A stretch of DNA of 64,000 nt from an uncultured Mucilaginibacter sp. (GTDB lineage: Bacteria; Bacteroidota; Bacteroidia; Sphingobacteriales; Sphingobacteriaceae), in assembly GCA_903891475.1 (NCBI GenBank), contig CAITEP010000036.1, positions 117,361-181,360 on the forward strand, in the 5' to 3' direction. This document shows positions 27,401 through 35,286 of this stretch, in pieces (the stretch's first letter is position 1; each line of letters begins with the position of its first letter). Under the pieces are notes generated by a model that was not told the origin of the DNA, did not search any database, and worked only from the letters and a program-made list of their open reading frames with translations. Position numbers and translations under genes: made by a program.

Positions 27401-27625
27401 GCAATAATTGAAGCTGGTGCCGTGCGTACTACACCAATTTTGTTAACTGCAGGTGCAGTTGCACTAGGTGCGGTAATTATATTATTTGATCCTATTTTTC
27501 AGGGATTAGCCATTTCGCTTATGGGTGGTACGGTTACCTCCACTTTCCTTACGTTAATAGTAGTGCCATTATTATATTTTAAAATGATGCGAAAAAAAAG
27601 TATTAAAACAACCTTAATAGATTAA
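24404..27625 (+). CDS. RND efflux permease (RND operon 1)
   Basis: 1073 residues, the usual RND length, with 12 membrane helices and two large periplasmic loops. Helix 4 has GIVVDDSIIIAENMHRH, with both acidic relay residues that match AcrB Asp407/Asp408; helix 10 has GVMVRNSILLIDF, with Arg where AcrB has Lys940. PREEEPQIQVPMADI near residue 33 is typical of the multidrug (HAE-like) or mixed branch common in Bacteroidota. The pump is probably proton-driven. It lies between the adaptor gene and a small P-II-like gene, with 2-4 base gaps. Confidence 0.92.
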   Translation: MKDGFAGNIAKAFIQSKLTILLMIAFLLIGGYSTFLIPREEEPQIQVPMADIFIGYPGASPKDVETKVAAPIEKMVSNVKGVEYVYSTSMQGQAIIIVQFYVGEDVERSLVKLYSELMKNMDKMPQGVTLPLIKTRAIDDVPVLGLTLWSEKYDDYQLKQIGQELANEVKKIPDVADINILGGRNREVKVILDKNKMAESQIDFLSLSKQIQGSNMQLPGGILLQKDTTFSVETGNFLSTSDDVGNLIVGLNHHQPVYLKQIAQVQEGAETPKQYVLFGYGKANRSSANNFKSNYPAVTLSIAKKKGADAMKLSAQILSKVEHLKKDFLPNDVHLTVSRNYGETASDKVSELLFHLFIAIVVVTLFVMLAMGWRGGLVVFLSVPVTFAITLFAYYFMHYTLNRITLFALVFITGIVVDDSIIIAENMHRHFKMKKLPPLQAAIYAINEVGNPTILATFTVIAAVLPMAFVSGMMGPYMSPMPIGASIAMILSLVIALTLTPYLGYIFLREKENRGIEENEIKHKVLEQTGIYKIYRSFIQPMLETRWKRWAFILGTVVILFATLSMFYTKAVAVKMLPFDNKNEFQVVIDMPEGTTLEKTQAVVKDIGSFVARQDLVENYESYIGTSAPISFNGLVRHYDLRRGDNVADIQVNLVDKKDRSIQSHEIAKLMRTPIQDIAKKYHANVKIVEVPPGPPVLSTLVAEIYGPDYQQQINIANQVKNLMNKTSNVVDVDWMVEDNQPEYHLEVDKEKAMRYGIATAQVAATVNAALTGMQVGNVAEPLSFNQTAIRLQLNDIDKTNMDDILALKVINTQGNAIPIKDLVIESKQIKAKSIYRKNQKEVVYVIGDMAGRLESPSYAISDVSNHLNTIKVPKGFSLKEEYTHQPELEDNYSLKWDGEWQITFEVFRDLGIAFVVVILMIYILIVGWFQNFTVPLIMLAAIPLSLIGIVLGHWMLHAYFTATSMIGFIALAGVMVRNSILLIDFINIRLKEGIPLKQAIIEAGAVRTTPILLTAGAVALGAVIILFDPIFQGLAISLMGGTVTSTFLTLIVVPLLYFKMMRKKSIKTTLID

Positions 27626-27629
27626 TATC

Positions 27630-27935
27630 ATGAAACTATTTATAACCACCTGTTTAAACGATGAAAAAGAAGCGGTTTATAAACTTTATAAACAAGCAAA
27701 TATTGATGTATTTAGCAGTGCCAGCCTTACAGGTTTTAAACCGCATGAAAAGAATGATTTATTGCAAGATTGGTTTGCAAGCGGCGAGGAACATTTTAAT
27801 TCAATGATGGTTTTAAGTTTTACAAGCGATGAAAATGCAAATAGCGGATTAAAGCTAGTGAAAGAATATAATGAAGCGAGTAAGCAAAATTTTTTATTAA
27901 AGGCATTTGTATTGCCTGTTGAAAGTTCTATTTAA
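27630..27935 (+). CDS. Small P-II-like (ferredoxin-fold) protein of the efflux operon
   Basis: 101 residues with no signal peptide and no membrane helix. It opens KLFITTCLNDEKEAVYKLYKQANI and ends NFLLKAFVLPVE, a beta-alpha-beta pattern similar to small P-II-like proteins that follow heavy-metal RND pumps (for example DUF3240-type proteins next to CusA/CzcA). A regulatory or metal-binding role for the pump is possible, but no metal site is clear: it has only one cysteine. It lies 4 bases after the permease and 9 bases before the DUF2892 gene. Confidence 0.65.
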   Translation: MKLFITTCLNDEKEAVYKLYKQANIDVFSSASLTGFKPHEKNDLLQDWFASGEEHFNSMMVLSFTSDENANSGLKLVKEYNEASKQNFLLKAFVLPVESSI

Positions 27936-27944
27936 ATTAATAAT

Positions 27945-28130
27945 ATGAGAGAAAGAATAGTGCATGCCGTTGCAGGAAGCCTTATTTTAACAAGCATTGC
28001 TTTAGCCGCATTTTTTGATACGAATTGGATATGGCTAGGTATTTTTGTAGGTGCAAATTTATTGCAATCTTCAATTACCAATTTTTGTCCTTTGGAAAAG
28101 ATTTTAAAGTTTGCAGGGATTAAAAATTAA
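27945..28130 (+). CDS. DUF2892 (YgaP-like) inner-membrane protein
   Basis: 61 residues. Two membrane helices (VAGSLILTSIALAAFF and WLGIFVGANLLQSSI) and the end NFCPLEKILKFAGIK are the family pattern; the Cys in FCPLE is conserved in the proteins I know. The domain is often fused or next to rhodaneses, as in E. coli YgaP, which suggests work on sulfane sulfur at the membrane. It is the last gene of the first RND operon. A second DUF2892 gene occurs at 40241. Confidence 0.88.
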   Translation: MRERIVHAVAGSLILTSIALAAFFDTNWIWLGIFVGANLLQSSITNFCPLEKILKFAGIKN

Positions 28131-28192
28131 AATAGTAAAATAATCTAATTTATCTGACTGTATTAATCTTTGACATTCCTGTTATTCTAAAA

Positions 28193-28237
28193 TGTAACAA
28201 AAGTTACGCTTTAATGATTCCTATTATCCCACTTTTA
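28193..28237 (+). promoter_or_regulatory. Crp/Fnr-type box upstream of the CoA-disulfide reductase gene
   Basis: TGTAACAAAAGTTACG (28193-28208) is a near-perfect TGTAAC-N4-GTTACA inverted repeat. At the same 21-base distance as in the other three promoters lies CACTTTTA (28230-28237), a degenerate form of TAnnTTTG. The box is convincing; the -7 element is weak. Confidence 0.62.
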
Positions 28238-28292
28238 CCTTATTAACAAAGCTTAAGCATTTAATATTGTTTAGCAGGTAAATAAAAACAAG

Positions 28293-29969
28293 ATGAAATA
28301 CATTATTATAGGTGCAGTGGCCGGAGGAGCCAGCACTGCGGCAAGGTTAAGAAGATTGGATGAACATGCTGAAATTATCATATTCGAAAAGGGAGCATAT
28401 ATATCCTATGCCAATTGCGGGTTACCTTATTATATTGGTGATATTATAAAAGACAAAAACAAATTATTTGTTCAAACAGCTGCCTCATTTAATAAGCGTT
28501 TTAACATTGATGTAAGGGTGATGACGGAGGTAACTGAGATTGATCCTTTAAAAAAAACCATCAAAGCATTGAATCAGGTAAATGGTCAAATCTACGAGGA
28601 GAAGTATGATAAGTTGGTATTATCTCCGGGTGCTGAGCCTTTACGTCCGCCTCTACCCGGTATTGCCGGGAGTGGTATATTTACTTTACGGAATGTGACC
28701 GATACCGAGTATATCAAAAGCTATATTGAACAAAAACAGACAAAAAAAGCAGTCATCATAGGGGGAGGTTTTATTGGTTTAGAGATGGCTGAAAATCTTA
28801 AAAATATTGGTCTTGATGTTTCAATTGTAGAAATGGGAAATCAGATATTAGCGCCTATTGATTATCCAATTGCAGCTATTGTGCAGCAACATATTCGTAA
28901 ACAAGGTGTAAATTTATTTTTAAACAATTCGGTAATAGGCTTTGAACCAACTGAAAATGGACAAAAAGTACTCCTAAATTCTGGTGAAAAATTAGAAGCA
29001 GATATTGTTATTTTATCAATAGGTGTTCGTCCCGATACAAAGCTTGCCATCAATGCAGGTTTAAAAATAGGCGATGCCAACGGGATTTTTGTAAATGAGT
29101 ATTTGCAAACCTCCAATCCAGATATTTTTGCGGTAGGTGATGCAATTGAATTTAAAAACCCCATTACAGGAAAGTCAATGGTTACTTATCTTGCAGGTCC
29201 GGCAAACAAACAAGGGCGTATTTGTGCCAATAATATTGTACTTGGTAATGTGCAAAAATACATTGGTTCCATCAATACGGCAATCGTTCAGGTTTTTGGG
29301 ATGACTATAGGTACTGCTGGTACAGCATCTAAGCAATTAAAGAATGCTGATATTGCCCACCTTGTTTCCACAACCAACAGCGGTTCGCATGCAGGTTATT
29401 TTCCAGGTTCACAACAAATTACTATTCAGGTTGCTTTTTCGCCAGAGGATGGTCGTTTATTGAGCGCACAGGTAGCCGGATTTAAAGGAGCTGATAAACG
29501 TCTTGATATTCTATCTTCTATCATTAAAAGGAATGGAACTATTTACGATTTGATAGAATTTGAACATGCTTATGCTCCTCCCTATTCTTCAGCTAAAGAC
29601 CCCGTAAATATGGTTGGCTTTGTTGCTGAAAACATATTATTGGGCAGGTTAGGTGTTTTTTACTGGAATGAATTGGATAAAATAACCGATGATGATTTAT
29701 TACTTGATGTTAGGAGCCCTGAAGAATATGCAAATGGCAATATCAATAACGCAATAAACATCCCAATTGATGAATTAAGGGATAGACTTGGTGAGATTCC
29801 AAAGGAAAAGAAAATATTTATTTACTGCGAGGCTGGCTTAAGAGGGTATTTGGCTCAACGTATATTAAAGCAAAATGGTTATGAAAGTGTTTTAAACCTA
29901 TCTGGCGGTTATAAACTTTGGAAGGATTGCAATTTAGAGCAACAAAAATTCAATTTAATCAACCAATAA
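28293..29969 (+). CDS. CoA-disulfide reductase with C-terminal rhodanese domain
   Basis: 558 residues. The first 445 form a FAD/NAD(P)H disulfide reductase: FAD site (IIIGAVAGGAST), the single active cysteine in SYANCGLPYYIGD (Cys42), NAD site (AVIIGGGFIGLEMAENL), and the second FAD site (DIFAVGDAIEF). From about 460 a rhodanese domain follows with LLLDVRSPEEY and active loop YCEAGLRGY. CoADR-rhodanese proteins reduce CoA or other low-molecular persulfides and polysulfides to sulfide. This matches the sulfide:quinone reductase and rhodanese genes further on. It sits under a Crp/Fnr-type box and is followed by a DUF983 gene. Confidence 0.92.
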   Translation: MKYIIIGAVAGGASTAARLRRLDEHAEIIIFEKGAYISYANCGLPYYIGDIIKDKNKLFVQTAASFNKRFNIDVRVMTEVTEIDPLKKTIKALNQVNGQIYEEKYDKLVLSPGAEPLRPPLPGIAGSGIFTLRNVTDTEYIKSYIEQKQTKKAVIIGGGFIGLEMAENLKNIGLDVSIVEMGNQILAPIDYPIAAIVQQHIRKQGVNLFLNNSVIGFEPTENGQKVLLNSGEKLEADIVILSIGVRPDTKLAINAGLKIGDANGIFVNEYLQTSNPDIFAVGDAIEFKNPITGKSMVTYLAGPANKQGRICANNIVLGNVQKYIGSINTAIVQVFGMTIGTAGTASKQLKNADIAHLVSTTNSGSHAGYFPGSQQITIQVAFSPEDGRLLSAQVAGFKGADKRLDILSSIIKRNGTIYDLIEFEHAYAPPYSSAKDPVNMVGFVAENILLGRLGVFYWNELDKITDDDLLLDVRSPEEYANGNINNAINIPIDELRDRLGEIPKEKKIFIYCEAGLRGYLAQRILKQNGYESVLNLSGGYKLWKDCNLEQQKFNLINQ

Positions 29970-29982
29970 AAAAGTAAAATAA

Positions 29983-30381
29983 ATGTCTGAAAAAGAAAAG
30001 CTAAAAATGTGGCCTGCAATTGTGCATGCAAAATGCCCTAGGTGCAGGGTTGGAGCAATTTACTCAAATCCTACCTATAGCCTTTTTGGCCAAAAAATGT
30101 TGGAAAATTGTCCTCATTGTGAATTAAAGTACGAACGAGAGCCTGGGTATTTCTACGCAGCCATGTATGTAAGCTACGCTTTTGTGGTAGCAGAATTGGT
30201 AACATTAGGGATAGGAACATCAATATTAACGGGTAGCTCAAACCCATGGGTATATATAATTGTGCTTTTATCAGTTGTTGGAATATTGGCACCATTTAAT
30301 TTACGGTATTCAAGGGTGTTATTACTGCACTGGCTAACACCCGGTTTACGTTACAAGCCAGAAATGAGCATAAAACGGTAA
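29983..30381 (+). CDS. DUF983 family membrane protein
   Basis: 132 residues. The N-terminal zinc-ribbon-like part has KCPRCRVGAIY and NCPHCELKYEREPGYFYAAM, followed by two membrane helices (FVVAELVTLGIGT and IIVLLSVVGILAPF) and the end LRYKPEMS. This is the plan of DUF983, a family found widely near cytochrome oxidases in Bacteroidota and alpha-proteobacteria. Its role is unknown. It starts 13 bases after the disulfide reductase and is probably co-transcribed. It converges on the cytochrome c gene at 30441. Confidence 0.85.
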   Translation: MSEKEKLKMWPAIVHAKCPRCRVGAIYSNPTYSLFGQKMLENCPHCELKYEREPGYFYAAMYVSYAFVVAELVTLGIGTSILTGSSNPWVYIIVLLSVVGILAPFNLRYSRVLLLHWLTPGLRYKPEMSIKR

Positions 30382-30440
30382 TAATTTGAACTGAGTTTAA
30401 CTGTTTTATGTTTACTTATGTTTTTTATTGAAAAATCAGT

Positions 30441-31058
30441 CTACCTTACAGGCTGGTCTTTCATGTTGAAATATTTATCATTAATTAACTTAATGAAGGT
30501 TTCTACTTTTACAACAACTAGCATTGTAATTACAAGTAAGAATATAAAACTAATTATAGCCAACCATGTATTATAGTCATTAAATGATACCGGCTTATCA
30601 GAATCTGTACTGTCATCAAACACGATATGATGTAAAAATCCGGTTTCTTTATATACAGGCGGGTTATCGTCTACATGAATAGCAACTTGAACTGGTTGTG
30701 CTGACAGTTTTAGAGTAGCTTCTTTAAGATATGAGATAATGTCCCGTATGTTTTGGTCGGTCAAATCTAAATGGTTTGGCATAACCGTTTGGTTGAATCT
30801 CGAAAAAAGATTCTTTGCTGTAGTATCACCTGAGTTAATTACTTTTTGCGAAGAATGAACAAAGGCTATAATCCAAGCTTCATCATGGCGATCATAAACA
30901 TTCATTAGTGCCGGACCAATCACTCTTCTATCTATTGCATGACATGCTGTACAACGCGCAGAAAAAATCTTTTGTCCAATTATTGGATCACCATTTATTG
31001 CTAGAGCATTTATTGACCATAAACAAAAATAGCAAATTACACCTAGTAACTTTTTCAT
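30441..31058 (-). CDS. Membrane-anchored class I cytochrome c
   Basis: 205 residues. Signal peptide (1-20, ending LAING), then one haem-binding CTACH with the context SARCTACHAIDRRVIGPAL, and a methionine ligand candidate in NQTVMPNHLDLT. A C-terminal membrane helix (TWLAIISFIFLLVITMLVVV) anchors it. It is the last gene of the minus-strand operon that encodes the ba3-type oxidase (34017-30441) and is a good candidate for the electron donor to the CuA subunit. Confidence 0.88.
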   Translation of the reverse strand: MKKLLGVICYFCLWSINALAINGDPIIGQKIFSARCTACHAIDRRVIGPALMNVYDRHDEAWIIAFVHSSQKVINSGDTTAKNLFSRFNQTVMPNHLDLTDQNIRDIISYLKEATLKLSAQPVQVAIHVDDNPPVYKETGFLHHIVFDDSTDSDKPVSFNDYNTWLAIISFIFLLVITMLVVVKVETFIKLINDKYFNMKDQPVR

Positions 31059-31075
31059 ATTCTCTAACTTGTTCT

Positions 31076-31729
31076 TTAGTTTTCTATTTTCTTAATGTCT
31101 TTAATTAACTGCTTCACATCCGATTCATCTGTCCCATCATAGTACCCTCGTATATGCTGATGGGTATCAATAAGCACTAGTTTGTCACTATGAATAAAAT
31201 CATTCGGTCCGCCATCTCCGTCTGTAGCATCGATAAATAAGGCTTTTCTAGCAAACCTATAGAGGTCAGTTTTACTACCTGTTGCAAATGCCCAATTGAT
31301 TGTATTTATACCCTTACTAAAAGCGTATAAATTAAGCCTTTTTGGCGTGTCATATTTAGGATCAACTGTAAGGGAGAGAAGTCTTAAATGATTATCGTTA
31401 CCAAATGCTCTTTGAACTAGTTGCAGGTTTGCAATCATTTTAGGGCAAATAGATGGACAGGAGGTGAAAAAGAAATGGACTACCCATACTTTTCCCTTAA
31501 TAAAGTTGTCGTTTACCGTTTTGTTATCCTGATTGGTAAAATTAAATCCCGGTACCTGCAAATGTGTTCCATTTGTTTGATCAATAGTGTAATTTTTTCC
31601 AAAAAATGGAGGTGCTGCGAGATTTGCTTTATACAACCTAAAACCTGTAAAAGCTAAAATTGGAACTACAAGCACTAACAGAAAAAAGAGTAAAGTGTTT
31701 TTATTTTTTATTTTCATTGACTTTTGCAC
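31076..31729 (-). CDS. SCO1/SenC family copper chaperone
   Basis: 217 residues with an N-terminal membrane anchor (TLLFFLLVLVVPILAFTGF). The copper site is HFFFTSCPSICPKM (CxxxC), with a later candidate His in NDFIHSDKLVLID. SCO proteins insert copper into the CuA centre of subunit II and keep its cysteines reduced. It lies 19 bases after the oxidase subunit I gene and 17 before the cytochrome c gene, so the operon carries its own CuA assembly factor. Confidence 0.92.
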   Translation of the reverse strand: MQKSMKIKNKNTLLFFLLVLVVPILAFTGFRLYKANLAAPPFFGKNYTIDQTNGTHLQVPGFNFTNQDNKTVNDNFIKGKVWVVHFFFTSCPSICPKMIANLQLVQRAFGNDNHLRLLSLTVDPKYDTPKRLNLYAFSKGINTINWAFATGSKTDLYRFARKALFIDATDGDGGPNDFIHSDKLVLIDTHQHIRGYYDGTDESDVKQLIKDIKKIEN

Positions 31730-31748
31730 TAAACAGATAATTAAAACA

Positions 31749-33422
31749 TTATTTATTCATGTTTTCGGGACTTTGCGTTTGATATTTATTATGTACAGGT
31801 TTACTGTACTTAAATACACTTATCAATGCGGGTACATAGGTAAACATGACCATTACGATGCTTGCTATTATCCATGGCTTCATATTTAACAACAACGCAA
31901 TGGGCTTTTCTTCATGAAGATCCTCTGATTCTGGCAATATAATTTGCGGAACCTGTGTAGCTTTACTAAAGGCGGTGGCAAAAAATACAATGAAATAAAT
32001 AAGCGATGCAACCCCCATAATAAAGCCGCCAATCATAGTGGTTGTTGTAGAGATAATCCAATGTTTATTAAACAGGGGACTATCTGGGTTTGTATATGAT
32101 AAGCCCAAGTTAGTTCGTCTGGGCTCGCCCATTAAGCCTCCTGCCATTAGTCCGTGTGATAACAATGCAACACCAATTAACCATAAATAAGGAACAATTA
32201 CAGCAAATGACTTAAATCGAAGAACTTTACCGGAAACACTACTGTAAATATATAGGCTCATTCCTAAAATAACGAGCAACACCGGACCAGCAACAGTCAT
32301 GTGAAAATGTCCAGGTACCCATCCGGTATTATGAACCATTTGGTTAAGCGCGTAAGATGCATTAACAATTCCCGATACACCTCCGAAAATGAATAGGATT
32401 AAACCGCAGATAAAATAGCCAAAAAGATAATTATCCTGCTGAAAGTAGGGTAATTTGATCATCCACCCAAACAATCCTCTCGACCCTCGCTTTCGGCCAG
32501 CATATTCAAGCGATGCACCTACAGTAAAAGCAGTCATAAAACTAGGAATGGCAACACCGAAAGTTAAAATTGTTACCCATAATTTAGTACCAGCTTCAAA
32601 TACTGGTTCGCTGAATTGGTGGTGAACACCTACGGGCGTAGAAAGAATTAAGAATAACAAAAATGCAAGTCTTCCTGCGTTACTAGAATATAGTTTGCCA
32701 CCTGCAACTTTTGGTAAAATCGTATAATATGCAATATATGCTGGCAGTAACCAAAAGTAAACCAAGGGATGCCCGAACATCCAGAATAGCATTCTTGTTA
32801 AGGGAACATTGATCGTATTTGTCCAACCTAATGACCACGGCGTTAAAATAACCAAAGTTTCATAGGCTACAGGGATAGAACTAATAACCCACATAGAAAA
32901 ATTAACAAATGTCCCCAAAACAGCAAGAGGCATTTTCTTGTCAGGATTCTCCTTACGCCATTCGAACCATATTTTTACCCATCCAAAAAACGCTAACCAA
33001 CTCCCGATGATTAAAAGAGCGGTGCCAATATAAAAATCAGCAGAATCTTTTAGGGGTGCATAAAACGTATATAATGCTTGAGCTGTGCCTCTTAGCATAG
33101 CAGCTGCGTCCATTAAGGTTCCACCGATCATTAGAATCATTGATATCTGATAAGTTAATTTTGGTGGTTCCTTTTTTAAATAGTGTGATACTGTAACATG
33201 CCCGAATACAACTGCAAAAAATGTAGTAAGCACAATTGCATTTATTACTCCATGCATAGTAAGACCCTGATAATAATTTATTCCCCCTACAGAGGTTTGA
33301 TGGATGACACCTGCACGGTAAATTGTTTGCATTATGCCATTATATACACCCAAAATAAAAAGCGTCATCGGCATAAATAAGCCGATTAGAATTACAGTTT
33401 TGTAAGATTTACTAATATTCAT
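31749..33422 (-). CDS. Haem-copper oxidase subunit I (ba3-like, B family)
   Basis: 557 residues with about 13 membrane helices. Haem and copper ligands are visible: LTMHGVINAIV (low-spin haem His), FGHPLVYFWLLPAY (CuB His), VGVHHQFSEP (His-His pair), and WVPGHFHMTVAGP (haem ligands). The motif order and the lack of the A-family HPEVY pattern (here HPLVY) put it in the ba3-type branch. Such oxidases have high affinity for oxygen. It lies between subunit II (10-base gap) and SCO. Confidence 0.92.
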   Translation of the reverse strand: MNISKSYKTVILIGLFMPMTLFILGVYNGIMQTIYRAGVIHQTSVGGINYYQGLTMHGVINAIVLTTFFAVVFGHVTVSHYLKKEPPKLTYQISMILMIGGTLMDAAAMLRGTAQALYTFYAPLKDSADFYIGTALLIIGSWLAFFGWVKIWFEWRKENPDKKMPLAVLGTFVNFSMWVISSIPVAYETLVILTPWSLGWTNTINVPLTRMLFWMFGHPLVYFWLLPAYIAYYTILPKVAGGKLYSSNAGRLAFLLFLILSTPVGVHHQFSEPVFEAGTKLWVTILTFGVAIPSFMTAFTVGASLEYAGRKRGSRGLFGWMIKLPYFQQDNYLFGYFICGLILFIFGGVSGIVNASYALNQMVHNTGWVPGHFHMTVAGPVLLVILGMSLYIYSSVSGKVLRFKSFAVIVPYLWLIGVALLSHGLMAGGLMGEPRRTNLGLSYTNPDSPLFNKHWIISTTTTMIGGFIMGVASLIYFIVFFATAFSKATQVPQIILPESEDLHEEKPIALLLNMKPWIIASIVMVMFTYVPALISVFKYSKPVHNKYQTQSPENMNK

Positions 33423-33432
33423 TTTAATTATA

Positions 33433-33876
33433 TTATTTATCAGTTACAATAATTTTGCCCATCATGTATTGATGACCTGACCCGCAATATTCATGACAAA
33501 CTACACGGTATATACCAGCATCGTTAAATGTTATCTTGGTTTTACTTACTCCGCCTGGCACGGCCATAAGGTTGATGCCTTTTAAAACGATATTGTACCC
33601 ATGTACCACATCAGAGGAGGTTAGGTACAGATCGATTGTACTACCTGCCGGGATGGTTATTTCATTGGGTTCAAATGCCCACATATGCGCAACTGAATAT
33701 ACTTCGTAGGTTAAATTATCTACTTTTTTGATATGCGGTTTTTTAAATGCTCCGGTATATGGTACACAGGTAGGCACATCTATTTTTCTGCTAAACGTAT
33801 TGTACAGCAGGGCAAATAAAAAAATGGATAAGAGTCCGCCTGTAAGTACCATTACCCTTAATTCATATTTATTCAT
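33433..33876 (-). CDS. Haem-copper oxidase subunit II with CuA centre
   Basis: 147 residues: one N-terminal membrane helix (GGLLSIFLFALLYN) and a cupredoxin domain with the CuA ligands SSDVVHGYN (His), CHEYCGSGHQYMMG (two Cys, His, Met). The small size and single helix are typical of ba3-type enzymes. It accepts electrons from cytochrome c, probably the product of 30441-31058. It starts 9 bases after the 43-residue gene at 33886. Confidence 0.92.
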   Translation of the reverse strand: MNKYELRVMVLTGGLLSIFLFALLYNTFSRKIDVPTCVPYTGAFKKPHIKKVDNLTYEVYSVAHMWAFEPNEITIPAGSTIDLYLTSSDVVHGYNIVLKGINLMAVPGGVSKTKITFNDAGIYRVVCHEYCGSGHQYMMGKIIVTDK

Positions 33877-33885
33877 AATTTTAAA

Positions 33886-34017
33886 TTAAATATGTCTATC
33901 TAATTGAATGCTATAAATACCAAACCAAACCAGGGCTGTAAAAGCAAGTAATAAAATAATAAAGGCTATTGTACCAGTGGGTTTAAAATCAAATATTTCG
34001 TCATGTTCTACTTTCAT
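33886..34017 (-). CDS. 43-residue single-helix protein, ba3-type subunit IIa-like
   Basis: ATG at 34017, TAA at 33886-33888. A polar start with KVEHDEIFDFKPTG is followed by one hydrophobic helix (TIAFIILLLAFTALVWFG) and a short polar end. It lies directly upstream of subunit II, in the position that the small single-helix subunit IIa takes in some ba3-type oxidase operons. A -7 element (TAATTTTG on the minus strand) lies 24 bases upstream of the start, at 34041-34048, so it is the first gene of the operon. Identity as subunit IIa is by context. Confidence 0.7.
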   Translation of the reverse strand: MKVEHDEIFDFKPTGTIAFIILLLAFTALVWFGIYSIQLDRHI

Positions 34018-34040
34018 TTTCTCTCTTGTTTTTTCAAGGA

Positions 34041-34107
34041 CAAAATTAGAACGCAACAAAGAACCTTTTGTTTACCGATTTATGGAATCAATGACACTAT
34101 TTACCGA
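34041..34107 (-). promoter_or_regulatory. Promoter of the ba3 oxidase operon with a short direct repeat
   Basis: On the minus strand TAATTTTG (34048 to 34041) fits the Bacteroidota -7 element TAnnTTTG. Upstream of it the plus-strand word TTTACCGA occurs at 34071-34078 and again at 34100-34107, 29 bases apart, between the AraC-type gene and this promoter. Direct repeats placed in this way are common for AraC-type activators. No TGTAAC-type box was found here, unlike the other respiratory operons of this region. Confidence 0.45.
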
Positions 34108-34110
34108 AAA

Positions 34111-34989
34111 CTAAGATTGGTTATTGGATTTCTTGAATTCTTCTGGGGTTATACCCTCATATTGTTTAAAAAAACGAGAAAAATATGAGTTGTTTTCAAA
34201 GTTTAGCATAATTGATATTTCGCCTATGTTTTTATCCGAGTTAACCAGTAGTCTTTTTGCCTCAAGTAAAACCCTGTTTCTAATTAACCTGCCAGCTGAA
34301 ACTCCTTTTATTTTCTTGCAAATGGCATTTAAATGATTGGGTGTGATAAAAAGCATGGCAGCATATTCCTTAGGTAGACGCTTGGTTAGATAGAAATCTT
34401 CAATTTTTTTTTCAAAGTTTCTTAATTGAATAGCATAGTTCTGACCAAAATACGCATCTACAGGATTAGAGATTTTCCTGTTTATCACATTAAATAGATG
34501 AAGCAATTGTAGTCTAATAATATCGAGATGCGAATTATCTGTTAAACAGTATTCTTCGGATATGTTTGATAGTAGTTGATTTACAAATACTTCATCTTCA
34601 TTAACCTTTACTAATGAATGTGAGCCATTCCCTATAAAAAACGTGAAATCCTTTATATAATAGCGGTTGGCAAGAAAACTGCTGAAAAAGTTTTCACTGA
34701 AATTGATCAAAATTCCGTTGATATTGTCTTCGAATATCCATTCATGAATTTGCCCAGGCGCTAAAAAAAACATATTACCCGGTTCCGCTACATATTTATT
34801 AAAATCAATTACATGTGTACCATTACCTTCTGTAATATATAATACTTGGTAAAAGGAGTGTCTATGAGGAAAAACAAGACCCTTGTTCTCATTTATGAAA
34901 TCTCTCAGCTTGTAAATTGCGAAATCATTGATAGTAGATTTTTTATTATCTAGGCTACAAATACTGAACGTCGGGAATTGTTTAAACAT
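34111..34989 (-). CDS. AraC family transcriptional regulator
   Basis: 292 residues. The N-terminal 150 residues form a cupin-like sensing domain (FPHRHSFYQVLYITEGNGTH, PGQIHEW). The C-terminal AraC domain carries two helix-turn-helix units, LPKEYAAMLFITPNHLNAIC and IGEISIMLNFENNSYFSRFF, ending with the YEGITPEEFKK block. It lies directly upstream of the ba3 oxidase operon on the same strand, with the repeat at 34071-34107 between them, so it may control that operon. The ligand is unknown. Confidence 0.93.
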   Translation of the reverse strand: MFKQFPTFSICSLDNKKSTINDFAIYKLRDFINENKGLVFPHRHSFYQVLYITEGNGTHVIDFNKYVAEPGNMFFLAPGQIHEWIFEDNINGILINFSENFFSSFLANRYYIKDFTFFIGNGSHSLVKVNEDEVFVNQLLSNISEEYCLTDNSHLDIIRLQLLHLFNVINRKISNPVDAYFGQNYAIQLRNFEKKIEDFYLTKRLPKEYAAMLFITPNHLNAICKKIKGVSAGRLIRNRVLLEAKRLLVNSDKNIGEISIMLNFENNSYFSRFFKQYEGITPEEFKKSNNQS

Positions 34990-35029
34990 AGATAGGGTAT
35001 GACTGAATAAATTTCAATATAGTCTACTC

Positions 35030-35037
35030 CAAATTTA
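35030..35037 (-). promoter_or_regulatory. -7 element of the AraC-type gene
   Basis: On the minus strand TAAATTTG at 35037-35030 matches TAnnTTTG and would start transcription about 35 bases before the ATG at 34989. The rest of the 297-base divergent region (34990-35286) is AT-rich and also holds the promoter of the sulfide:quinone reductase gene. Confidence 0.5.
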
Positions 35038-35190
35038 TTATAAAATTAAATACTACAATTCATTTATTATTAATAGAATATTAAACTCATAACAATATTA
35101 CTATCTATTTATTTTTTTATCCTTATCTAAAAACAGCTTTTATTGGAGAACTACCTATTTATTTTTTATCATTTGATATAAAATCGAAAA

Positions 35191-35235
35191 TGTAACAAAT
35201 GTCACCAACCTAGACATTAGTATAGGATACCTTTG
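35191..35235 (+). promoter_or_regulatory. Crp/Fnr-type box and -7 element upstream of the sqr-cyd operon
   Basis: TGTAACAAATGTCACC (35191-35206) is an imperfect TGTAAC-N4-GTTACA repeat. Exactly 21 bases later comes TACCTTTG (35228-35235), a perfect TAnnTTTG element. The expected transcript start is near 35242, giving a 5' leader of about 45 bases. Confidence 0.7.
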
Positions 35236-35286
35236 AGCTGTTGAAAGAATATTGAATATAGTTTCTGGTACTTAAACAATAATAAC

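Noticed and set aside
34018..34110. A fifth Crp/Fnr box before the ba3 oxidase operon
   Set aside because: At the expected distance from the -7 element the sequence does not resemble TGTAAC-N4-GTTACA.
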